Below are positions 1-7,380 of a stretch of 64,000 nucleotides of DNA, one piece after another; the first letter of the stretch is position 1, and every line of letters starts with the position of its first letter. The notes beneath the pieces are model-generated. The model made no database searches and was not told the DNA's origin. It saw nothing but the letters and a program-made list of their open reading frames with translations. The position numbers and the translations under genes were made by a program. The DNA comes from Candidatus Thiodubiliella endoseptemdiera. GTDB taxonomy: Bacteria > Pseudomonadota > Gammaproteobacteria > PS1 > Pseudothioglobaceae. Where the stretch lies: assembly GCA_013416635.1 (NCBI GenBank), contig JACCHT010000001.1, positions 496,001-560,000 on the forward strand, written 5' to 3'.

Positions 1-1
1 T

Positions 2-856
2 GTCAGTGCTAAAGACATTGCCTTATATATCATCGGTCAAATCGGCACCGCAGGTGGCACAGGTTTTGCCATTGAATTTACAGGCGACACCATTCAAAAT
101 TTATCCATCGAAGGCAGAATGACGCTGTGCAATATGGCAATTGAAGCTGGTGCACGCGTAGGCATAGTGGCTGTGGATGCCAAAACCATTGACTATGTCC
201 AAGGTCGTCCACTGGCACCAACAGGCACTGAATGGGACAAGGCAGTTAACTATTGGCAGACACTGCACTCAGATGAGGGGGCATTTTTTGACAAAACCCT
301 CTGTTTTAACGCCGAAGACATTAAACCACAAGTTACCTGGGGCACTTCACCAGAAATGGTAGTTGCCATTGATGAATACATACCCAATCCAAACAATGCA
401 AAAAATGCAGTTGAAAAAACCAGCTGGGAAAACGCTTTAAATTACACCCAACTCACAGCAGACACCAAAATCAGCGACATCCAAATCGACAAAGTCTTTA
501 TCGGCTCCTGCACCAACGCTCGCATCGAAGATTTACGCATTGCTGCCACTGTTTTAAAAGACCAACACATCGCCGACAACATCAAACTCGCCTTAATCGT
601 CCCCGGCTCAGGATTGATTAAAAAACAAGCCGAAGTCGAAGGTTTAGACAAAATATTTACCCAAGCAGGTTTTGAATGGCGTGAAGCAGGCTGCTCAATG
701 TGCCTAGCCATGAACGCCGACAAATTAGAAGTCGGTGAACGCTGTGCCAGCACCTCAAACCGTAACTTTGAAGGTCGCCAAGGACAAGGCTCATTTACCC
801 ATTTAGTCAGCCCTTATACTGCGGCTAAAAGTGCGATTGCTGGGAGGTTTTGCTAA
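2..856 (+). CDS. leuC: 3-isopropylmalate dehydratase large subunit, 5'-truncated by the window edge
   Basis: This is the C-terminal ~284 residues of LeuC, the aconitase-fold large subunit that isomerises 2-isopropylmalate to 3-isopropylmalate in leucine synthesis, working as a heterodimer with LeuD. The open frame enters from the left edge at base 2. The 4Fe-4S cysteines are visible in [12 protein letters not shown] and GCSMCLAMN, and the frame is uninterrupted to the TAA at 854-856. The family is about 465 residues, so roughly 180 are outside the window. The stop codon overlaps the start of the next gene (TAATG). In relatives leuD normally follows directly; here an unknown gene lies between. 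Identification is secure. Confidence 0.95.
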   Translation, partial: VSAKDIALYIIGQIGTAGGTGFAIEFTGDTIQNLSIEGRMTLCNMAIEAGARVGIVAVDAKTIDYVQGRPLAPTGTEWDKAVNYWQTLHSDEGAFFDKTLCFNAEDIKPQVTWGTSPEMVVAIDEYIPNPNNAKNAVEKTSWENALNYTQLTADTKISDIQIDKVFIGSCTNARIEDLRIAATVLKDQHIADNIKLALIVPGSGLIKKQAEVEGLDKIFTQAGFEWREAGCSMCLAMNADKLEVGERCASTSNRNFEGRQGQGSFTHLVSPYTAAKSAIAGRFC

Positions 857-1518
857 TGAATAACTTATTTAATGATGATTTTGTATTAGATGTAAAAAGC
901 AATCTTGAAAATAAATCTTATGCTTGCCTCATAGATATACTTGACATGGCTATTGAAAGCAATCAAAAAGGGCATTATATAGAGGCAATTAATTTTCTTA
1001 CATATGTAAGAGAAAATTTCAAACTTGGTGTTCTATTAGATTTTGATTTTGATCATTATTATAATAATCCTGATAATCTTATCAATTTACTTCAAAATAT
1101 AAAAGACCAGATACAACCTCAAATTTTAAAAGATTCTCACTTAGAAAGATTTGATTCGCTATTTTCAAATGATTTTTTATATGAATTTTCAGAAGAAAGT
1201 ATCTCTAAAATACAAACTTTAATTAATGAATTAAGGGAACTAGTTAACTCGTCAGATTTATTTGAAGCCGAACACAAGCAAAGATTATTAAAAAGACTAG
1301 AAAAATTACAATCCGAAATACATAAAAAGATGTCTGATGTTGATAGATTTTGGGGGTTAATTGGCGATGCAGGTGTTGTAATTGGAAAATTTGGAAAGGA
1401 CGCCGAACCATTTGTAAATATAATTAAAAAAATATCGGGACTAGTTTGGAAAACTCAATCACAATCTGAAGAATTACCTGAAAATAACAAACATCCATTG
1501 TTAGAAAATACTGAATAA
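856..1518 (+). CDS. Unknown 220-aa protein inserted between leuC and leuD
   Basis: I do not recognise this family. The ATG at 856 overlaps the leuC stop by one base and has a good Shine-Dalgarno (GGGAGG, 842-847) inside the end of leuC; a TTG at 850 in the same frame is a less likely start. The gene is visibly more AT-rich than leuC and leuD. The N-terminal half is acidic and helical with no motif I can name. Residues ~125-165 look like a charged coiled coil, followed by a glycine-rich, moderately hydrophobic stretch containing [16 protein letters not shown], which could be membrane-interacting. The C-terminus is short and polar. Its placement inside a biosynthetic operon and its base composition suggest acquired cargo. 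Function unknown. Confidence 0.8.
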   Translation: MNNLFNDDFVLDVKSNLENKSYACLIDILDMAIESNQKGHYIEAINFLTYVRENFKLGVLLDFDFDHYYNNPDNLINLLQNIKDQIQPQILKDSHLERFDSLFSNDFLYEFSEESISKIQTLINELRELVNSSDLFEAEHKQRLLKRLEKLQSEIHKKMSDVDRFWGLIGDAGVVIGKFGKDAEPFVNIIKKISGLVWKTQSQSEELPENNKHPLLENTE

Positions 1519-1519
1519 T

Positions 1520-2134
1520 ATGAATAAATTTACTACACTAACTTCCATTGCCACGCCACTTGACCGTGCCAATGTAGATACCGATGCAATTATCCCCAAG
1601 CAATTCTTAAAATCAATTAAACGCTCGGGTTTTGGCGTCAATCTTTTCGATGAATGGCGCTATTTAGACCATGGGGAAGTGGGAATGGACAATTCAAAAC
1701 GCCCACTGAATAAGGAATTTATCCTCAATAACCCAAAATATAAAGGGGCAAAAATCTTGTTGGCTCGTGAGAATTTTGGCTGTGGCTCATCACGGGAGCA
1801 TGCACCTTGGGCGTTAGAAGATTATGGTTTTCGTGCGATTATTGCACCGAGTTTTGCAGATATTTTTTATAATAATTGTTTTAAAAACGGCATTTTACCC
1901 ATCGTGCAAGACAATAGCATAATGGACGCATTATTTGCCTTTAATGGAGAAATTGGCATTGATTTAGACGCACAAACTGTAACAGCGAATAATGAGACTT
2001 ATACTTTTAAAGTAGATGCCGAACGCAAACGCCGACTAATGAATGGCTTAGATGATATTGGCTTAACCTTGCAATATCAAGATGATATTAAAACTTTTGA
2101 AAAAACTTATTTTAAACAATACTCTTGGTTGTAA
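1520..2134 (+). CDS. leuD: 3-isopropylmalate dehydratase small subunit
   Basis: 204-residue LeuD, the swivel-domain partner of LeuC; the length matches the usual ~200. Recognisable segments are the N-terminal [19 protein letters not shown] and the substrate-loop region [16 protein letters not shown]. The ATG lies one base after the stop of the inserted unknown gene. No clear Shine-Dalgarno precedes it, so translation may depend on coupling to the upstream gene; the native ribosome site (GGGAGG at the end of leuC) now appears to serve the insert. The stop codon TAA (2132-2134) is inside a perfect 21-nt palindrome. Confidence 0.96.
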   Translation: MNKFTTLTSIATPLDRANVDTDAIIPKQFLKSIKRSGFGVNLFDEWRYLDHGEVGMDNSKRPLNKEFILNNPKYKGAKILLARENFGCGSSREHAPWALEDYGFRAIIAPSFADIFYNNCFKNGILPIVQDNSIMDALFAFNGEIGIDLDAQTVTANNETYTFKVDAERKRRLMNGLDDIGLTLQYQDDIKTFEKTYFKQYSWL

Positions 2135-2151
2135 GAGGTTCAACCTCTTAC
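2131..2151. repeat. 21-nt perfect palindrome at the leuD stop codon
   Basis: Ten-base arms GTAAGAGGTT and AACCTCTTAC surround a single C. It overlaps the leuD stop and lies 13 bases before ruvA. There is no T-tract, so it is not a canonical terminator. It has the same length and core (AGGTTC[AG]ACCT) as palindromes at 39497, 42658, 42771 and 47258, with different outer arms. Confidence 0.7.
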
Positions 2152-2164
2152 AAGGATAGCATAT

Positions 2165-2752
2165 ATGATTGGAAAACTCACTGGTACGATTTTAGAGAAA
2201 AATCAACCTGAACTTTTGTTGGAGGTTGGGGGCATTGGCTATGAAATTTTATGCCCAATGTCGAGTTTTTATGCGATGGGCAGTGAGCCGAATATTTCTC
2301 TTTATACGCACCTAACGGTTAAAGAGGACTCGCATACTTTGTATGGTTTTATCAGCAAAGATGAAAAAACTATTTTTAGAGAACTTATCCGCGTAAATGG
2401 TGTTGGGCCTAAAGTAGCTTTGGCGATTTTGTCACATTTGGACATTGGCTCATTAATGAGCGCTGTTGCGAATGATGACGATGTTTTGCTTGCAAAAACC
2501 CCAGGTATCGGCAAGAAAACAGCACAAAAATTGATTGTAGAACTCAAAGACCGCTTGGAAAAACTCAATCTTATTAAAGCCAGTAATCAAGCGACGACGA
2601 TTAGTGGTAATAATCCAAACAGTAATCAAGCGCTTGCTGCCTTGCAATCGCTTGGCTTTAAAGTTAAAGAAGCAGAAAAAATGATTGCTGGCGTTGGCAA
2701 TAATACCTTTAGCACCGAAGAACTTATTCGCCACGCATTGCAAAATAAATAA
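2165..2752 (+). CDS. ruvA: Holliday junction branch migration protein RuvA
   Basis: 195-residue RuvA, the tetrameric junction-binding subunit of the RuvAB branch-migration motor (E. coli ~203). Visible are the N-terminal OB-fold domain (MIGKLTGTILEK at the start), the helix-hairpin-helix region with LIRVNGVGPKVALAIL and KTPGIGKKTAQKLIVELK, and the C-terminal RuvB-contacting domain containing ALQSLGFKVKEAEKMI. It lies downstream of leuD in the same direction. The other complex members, ruvC (~54 kb) and ruvB (~61 kb), are elsewhere in the window, so the ruvCAB cluster is dispersed. Confidence 0.97.
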   Translation: MIGKLTGTILEKNQPELLLEVGGIGYEILCPMSSFYAMGSEPNISLYTHLTVKEDSHTLYGFISKDEKTIFRELIRVNGVGPKVALAILSHLDIGSLMSAVANDDDVLLAKTPGIGKKTAQKLIVELKDRLEKLNLIKASNQATTISGNNPNSNQALAALQSLGFKVKEAEKMIAGVGNNTFSTEELIRHALQNK

Positions 2753-2866
2753 AAAATAGGTTTGACCTGTGTGTCATTAGGCAATGTAAGTGATTGTTAT
2801 TCCGTATTTTTTTATGGGACAGGTCGGATTTGTTTTTTCTTACCCCATCACCATGGGTTGAAAATG

Positions 2867-5800
2867 TTACTTGCGGAATTTATGAGTAACCCAATTCACA
2901 AACTCGTAGTTCATCAAATATAAGCAGGGTAACAAAATGAGCGTCATCACTGTGCCGAATAACAATCCATAGCCGAGTGCAAGTGCCATGGGTTGCAAAA
3001 TGAAATCAGTGCCACCGATGCCGTAAGCTAACGGGATGATGCCTGCTAAGGTGGTGAGACTAGTAAGTACTACGGCACGCAGACGGTCTTTTGAGCCTTG
3101 GACAATCCATTGATGGACATCTGATATGCCTTTCTTTTTCAGGTAATTTAGATGTGAAACCAACACCAAAGAGTCATTTACAATCACCCCTATCAATGCC
3201 AACACCCCTAAAACAGCAAAAAAACTCAATGTTTCTCCGTGTAGGGAAAATGCCCAAATAACCCCAATTACCGAAAAAGGAATAGTGCTAAGAATTAACA
3301 GTGGCTGAGTATAAGAATTAAACAACAACACTAACAATAAGAAAATACCAAAAATTGCCATCACAAAAGCTTGCTTAAAACTATCCATGGAGTCGTTAGT
3401 TTCTTTAGCCCCGCCTTCACTAATCGCACGAACACCTGCAAAATTATCACTCAAATTTAACTGTTCAAGCGCATCACGCATCACCGCTTTGACATTAGTT
3501 TTAGCATCATCAATACTCGCACTTACCGTGGTTAAACGCAATCCATTATAGTGGTTAAAATTTGGCTCACCGATAATAGTTTGAATACTGGAAAAATTGG
3601 CAATCGGAACCACAAGTCCTTTTCTATTAAGCACTTTAATATCCCGAATAAAATCTTCAGAATAATTATTCTCACCAAGATACACTCTAAAATTCACATC
3701 ATTTTTACCCTCACGCATATTGGTAACATCGATACCCGTAAATGCCGCACGCAAATATTGATTTAATGTTGATTGCTCGATTTCTAAACGTGCCATTTTT
3801 TCATAATCAAGCACTACTTCAATACGATTTTTACCTGGGTCATCATCACGGTCAATATTGTCCACACCCTCTATTGCTTCTAAAATTTTCTCAAGTTTTG
3901 ACGCCGCTTTTTCTCTCTGAACATCATTTTGAGCAATCAAATTAATCTCAATATCTTCACCCTGTGGAGGTCCTGGTCGATGCACAGAAAAGTGTAATTT
4001 TTCAACACCAGTAATTTGTTCAGCACTGTCTTTAAGTTTTTTTAAAATTACCTTAGAATCTGTTTCACGGTCATTAGATGGTACCAATTCAATATTAAAA
4101 TAAGCCTTGTGAGTATAATATTTACCAACATCCGTGGTAATAGAAACCAAATCTAGTCCAACAATTTTTGCCACCAAATCTTCTACTTCTTCTGCTTTAT
4201 GTTCAGTATTACTCAGCGATGAACCTACTTTCATAACCAACCTTGCTTTAATATTGTCAACACCAACCGCAGGGAACAAAGTAAACTTCATTTGCATTGA
4301 TGCAAAGACCAAAGAAGCCACTAATAAAACAGCAAATAAAGTAACAACTTGATATCTAATCTTTAACACCCTGGCTAACAATACTTCAAATTTTTGCTCA
4401 ACAACTTCAAACCAAACACTCTCTTTTTCTTTATTTTTAACACCTGCCAAATGTGCAGGTAAAGCAAATGAAACCTCCAAGAAAGATAAACCCAAAGCAA
4501 ACATCACAATCAAAGGAATCACATAAATAAATTTACCCATCGTCCCACCCATTAAAAACATTGATGAAAACGCCAATATTGTTGTCAAAATAGTAGTAAT
4601 CACCGGCATAATCACCCGCTTAAACCCTCGTGCAGACGCAGCATACCGCTCTTCGCCTAACTGTCGATAATAATGCACACTCTCTGCCACAATAATCGAA
4701 TCATCCACCACAATCCCCAACACCAAAATTATCGCCGACAACGACACCAAATTAATCGTCTCCCCCGCCAATCCCAACAACGCCACCGACCCCAACAAAC
4801 TCACTGGCAAACTCACCGCCACCCAAAATGCAGTTTTAAACGACAAAAATAACCCCAATATTACCAACACCAATAACAAACCTATCACCCCATTATTAGT
4901 AACAATATTTAGTCGATTACGCACATATTTAGATCTATCTGAAGTATAGAAAATCTGCAATTTATCCCCATACTGCCGATTCATCACTGTCATTTTTTCC
5001 TTAATTAAATCCACCGTAGTAATCACATCAGCCTGTGCTTGTTTTTTGATATTTAAAATAAATCCTTTCCTGCCATTCACACGAACAATAGATTTTTCCT
5101 CCACATTACCAATAGTAATCAAAGCCACATCTTTCAAACGAATAATTGGCCCACTAAAACTAGACCTGATAATTACCTCGCCCACCTCATCCGCCTTAGC
5201 AAACTTAGACAACACCACAATAGTTTTTTCATCTTTATCACTATTATTATTACCCACCGTCCAACGCTTATTCCGTTGCCCAATAGCACTCATCACTTGT
5301 GGCAACGAAAGTTTATGCAAATAAAGTTTCTGCGGGTCGATTTTGACCTGAATTTCCTTATCAAGATACCCCTGCTTACTCACCTCAGACACACCATCCA
5401 CAGCCTCAATAGAAGTAGCAATGTCATCAATAATTTGGCGTAATTTGGCGTAAGAAAAAGACACGCCAGCAATACTCACCTTGAGAATACTTTGCCTCGA
5501 CGGTTTAAAGTCCATCACTTTTGGCAAATCCACCACCTCAACAGGCAAAGCCCTAACGCGATTAACTGCATTCCTAATATCTTGCTTAATTTCAGCAACA
5601 TCACTCACATCATGAGACAACTTAACCGTAATAGTAGAAACCCCTGCCCTTGATTTAGAGCTAAACTTATCAATGCCTGTAACATCCCTGAGTTCATCCT
5701 CAATCAAATTAGTAACATTTTGCTCAACATCTTCAGGCGATGCACCAGGATAGTTGGTAACCACAACCATCGTCTCAAAATCCACATTTGGAAACTCATC

Positions 5801-5905
5801 TCGTTGAATGCCATTAAGCGCCAAAATACCCACAGCAATCACACTCAGTGTAAAAACCAAAGCTAATTTTTTTTGTTTAACAAAGAAATTAAGGAAATTA
5901 TCCAT
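2867..5905 (-). CDS. RND-family efflux permease (AcrB-like, HAE1 type), orphan
   Basis: 1012-residue inner-membrane proton-driven exporter of the resistance-nodulation-division family. It has the expected N-terminal membrane segment, two large periplasmic loops and two transmembrane blocks; VLGIVVDDSIIVAE in the first block is the conserved TM4 segment with the proton-relay aspartates, and ALIGVIVNDSLVLVSHLNYL is the equivalent in the second. I chose the ATG at 5905 (MDNFLNFF); a TTG six codons upstream is in frame. No periplasmic adaptor (HlyD/MFP) or TolC gene is adjacent, although these permeases normally sit with one. A hairpin lies 17 bases upstream of the start. Substrate cannot be inferred. 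Confidence 0.92.
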   Translation of the reverse strand: MDNFLNFFVKQKKLALVFTLSVIAVGILALNGIQRDEFPNVDFETMVVVTNYPGASPEDVEQNVTNLIEDELRDVTGIDKFSSKSRAGVSTITVKLSHDVSDVAEIKQDIRNAVNRVRALPVEVVDLPKVMDFKPSRQSILKVSIAGVSFSYAKLRQIIDDIATSIEAVDGVSEVSKQGYLDKEIQVKIDPQKLYLHKLSLPQVMSAIGQRNKRWTVGNNNSDKDEKTIVVLSKFAKADEVGEVIIRSSFSGPIIRLKDVALITIGNVEEKSIVRVNGRKGFILNIKKQAQADVITTVDLIKEKMTVMNRQYGDKLQIFYTSDRSKYVRNRLNIVTNNGVIGLLLVLVILGLFLSFKTAFWVAVSLPVSLLGSVALLGLAGETINLVSLSAIILVLGIVVDDSIIVAESVHYYRQLGEERYAASARGFKRVIMPVITTILTTILAFSSMFLMGGTMGKFIYVIPLIVMFALGLSFLEVSFALPAHLAGVKNKEKESVWFEVVEQKFEVLLARVLKIRYQVVTLFAVLLVASLVFASMQMKFTLFPAVGVDNIKARLVMKVGSSLSNTEHKAEEVEDLVAKIVGLDLVSITTDVGKYYTHKAYFNIELVPSNDRETDSKVILKKLKDSAEQITGVEKLHFSVHRPGPPQGEDIEINLIAQNDVQREKAASKLEKILEAIEGVDNIDRDDDPGKNRIEVVLDYEKMARLEIEQSTLNQYLRAAFTGIDVTNMREGKNDVNFRVYLGENNYSEDFIRDIKVLNRKGLVVPIANFSSIQTIIGEPNFNHYNGLRLTTVSASIDDAKTNVKAVMRDALEQLNLSDNFAGVRAISEGGAKETNDSMDSFKQAFVMAIFGIFLLLVLLFNSYTQPLLILSTIPFSVIGVIWAFSLHGETLSFFAVLGVLALIGVIVNDSLVLVSHLNYLKKKGISDVHQWIVQGSKDRLRAVVLTSLTTLAGIIPLAYGIGGTDFILQPMALALGYGLLFGTVMTLILLPCLYLMNYEFVNWVTHKFRK

Positions 5906-5921
5906 GGTGCGATAGTATATC

Positions 5922-5953
5922 AAAAAAGGACAACTTTAAGGTTGTCCTTTTTT
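5922..5953. terminator. Hairpin with A/T tracts on both sides, upstream of the RND gene
   Basis: Thirteen-base arms AAAAAAGGACAAC and GTTGTCCTTTTTT with a six-base loop form a strong stem with T-tracts in both directions, so it resembles a bidirectional intrinsic terminator. Its position is odd: no gene ends here. It lies just 5' of the leftward RND start. A very similar hairpin with matching flank occurs at 42727-42757, so it may be a mobile or repeated element rather than a native terminator. Confidence 0.55.
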
Positions 5954-6056
5954 GGTGTGTAAGGCAAACCTTTTTTGTTTAATCGTCAACTTAACAACTT
6001 TGGTTAAAATAAACGCCATCTTTTGCTGTTTAAACTTAACTTGTTCAAAATAATAA

Positions 6057-6078
6057 AATTCAGATTGTTGTCTGAATT
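6057..6078. other. Small hairpin in the 5954-6107 intergenic stretch
   Basis: Arms AATTCAGA and TCTGAATT enclose TTGTTG. No T-tract follows. The rest of 5954-6107 shows no gene. A TATATT near 6090 could be a -10 box for the downstream rightward gene, in which case the MITE at 6108 lies in that gene's untranslated leader. This is weak. Confidence 0.35.
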
Positions 6079-6107
6079 TGTTGGGGCATTATATTCTTGA
6101 ATAAGTT

Positions 6108-6268
6108 GAGACCTTTGCATAAATATGAATAATCATCAAAACGCCATCTTTCATCAAATTACAAACTTTTTAAAAACACCCTTAGCCCTGCTAGGAGTGG
6201 ATTTAAAAAATTTCCAATTTAATAAAATCTGTCATTTTGCTAATCATCCCTATTTATGCAAAGGTCTC
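6108..6268 (+). mobile_element. 161-bp MITE, copy 1 (inverted relative to the other copies)
   Basis: Non-autonomous element with 18-bp perfect terminal inverted repeats (GAGACCTTTGCATAAATA) and a 5-bp target duplication AAGTT on both sides. Reverse-complemented, it is identical to the copies at 46837 and 50138 as far as I can align by eye. Strand is given by the strand carrying its continuous open frame (MNNHQNAIFHQITNF...). It lies between the presumed promoter and the start codon of the thioredoxin-like gene, and an open frame through it could be mistaken for an N-terminal extension of that gene. Confidence 0.92.
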
Positions 6269-6308
6269 AAGTTATAATAAAATTGATAAATTATATTGGG
6301 GCGGTGTT

Positions 6309-7322
6309 ATGAGGAATTTCAATCTAAAGTTTGTTATTGTTTTTTTAATGTTGATTGGTATGGTTAGTGTACCAACATTAGCAAAAGAGGGGAAAATTGT
6401 AGGTGGCGTAATTTATTCGATGCCGTCTTGGTTTAAAGAAAGTTTTTTAGAACTTGTTGATGATGTTGATGAGGCAAAACAAAAGGATAAACATGTATTG
6501 TTGTTTTTTCATTTAGACGAGTGTCCTTATTGTGATCATATGGCGAAAAATTTTGACAAACCTTTTCTCAGAGACTTTGTTCAAGAGCATTTTGATGTAA
6601 TTGCTATTAATATGCGGGGTGATAAAGAAGTGGCTTTGGGTGAAGATAAAGCTATTACTGAGAAAGAATTTTCAATAAAAGTTGGAGTGCGATATACACC
6701 GACGATTGTTTTTTTAAATCAAAAAAACAAGATAGTAGCAAGAACAAACGGTTATCGATCGCCTGAAAAATTTATAGAAGTGTTGGGATATGTGCAGAGT
6801 AAATCTTATAAAAACTCAACTTTAGCAGAGTATATTGAAGTCAATAAAAAAACAGGTAATTACCAACTACAAGACCATGTAATGTTCCAAAAAGTAACAG
6901 ATTTTTCTACAATTAAAACCCCATTGGCAGTGATTTTTGAAGATAAAAACTGTGATGCTTGTGCATATTTTCACAACACTACACTTAAAAATAAGGCGGT
7001 TATGAATGAATTTAATGCTTTTAGTGTGGCGCGCCTTGATGCAAATTCTACACAGGCTATTATTGACAATAAAGGTAATAAAACAACGCCGAAAGCGTGG
7101 GTAAAAAAACTTAAACTCAACTATCGACCAGGTATTATTTTGTTTAACAAAGGCGATGAAATAACGCGTATTGATGGATTTTTATATACTTTTCATTTTA
7201 AAGAAGCATTGCGATTCGTCAGTGGTAATTTTTATCAAAAATTGGCAACTTATGGTGCCTATCTTGCGTATAGACAAAAAGAACTGCTTGAACAAGGGAT
7301 TGATATTGATATTAGTAAATAA
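6309..7322 (+). CDS. Periplasmic thioredoxin-like protein with two thioredoxin folds (SoxW/DsbD-partner type)
   Basis: 337-residue protein with an N-terminal signal-type hydrophobic segment (FVIVFLMLIGMVSVPTLA). Residues ~45-165 form a thioredoxin-like domain with the active-site motif CPYC (HLDECPYCDHM) and the cis-proline region RYTPTIVFL. A second thioredoxin-like half at ~195-320 has CDAC (DKNCDACAYF) and YRPGIILF. The ATG at 6309 has GGGG upstream at a good distance; earlier in-frame starts lie within the MITE and are rejected. Directly followed by dsbD, its likely electron donor. I infer a role in keeping periplasmic thiols reduced, as for SoxW in sulfur oxidisers; the exact partner is not shown by the sequence. 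Confidence 0.85.
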   Translation: MRNFNLKFVIVFLMLIGMVSVPTLAKEGKIVGGVIYSMPSWFKESFLELVDDVDEAKQKDKHVLLFFHLDECPYCDHMAKNFDKPFLRDFVQEHFDVIAINMRGDKEVALGEDKAITEKEFSIKVGVRYTPTIVFLNQKNKIVARTNGYRSPEKFIEVLGYVQSKSYKNSTLAEYIEVNKKTGNYQLQDHVMFQKVTDFSTIKTPLAVIFEDKNCDACAYFHNTTLKNKAVMNEFNAFSVARLDANSTQAIIDNKGNKTTPKAWVKKLKLNYRPGIILFNKGDEITRIDGFLYTFHFKEALRFVSGNFYQKLATYGAYLAYRQKELLEQGIDIDISK

Positions 7323-7380
7323 TTTTACCTATCTACCCCTAAGCGTATAATATAGCAGGATATATTTGAGGAGAAAAGTC

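Noticed and set aside
6237-6308. N-terminal extension of the thioredoxin-like protein starting in the MITE
   Set aside because: The ATG at 6309 has a good ribosome site and a signal peptide right after it; the extension is MITE sequence plus leader.
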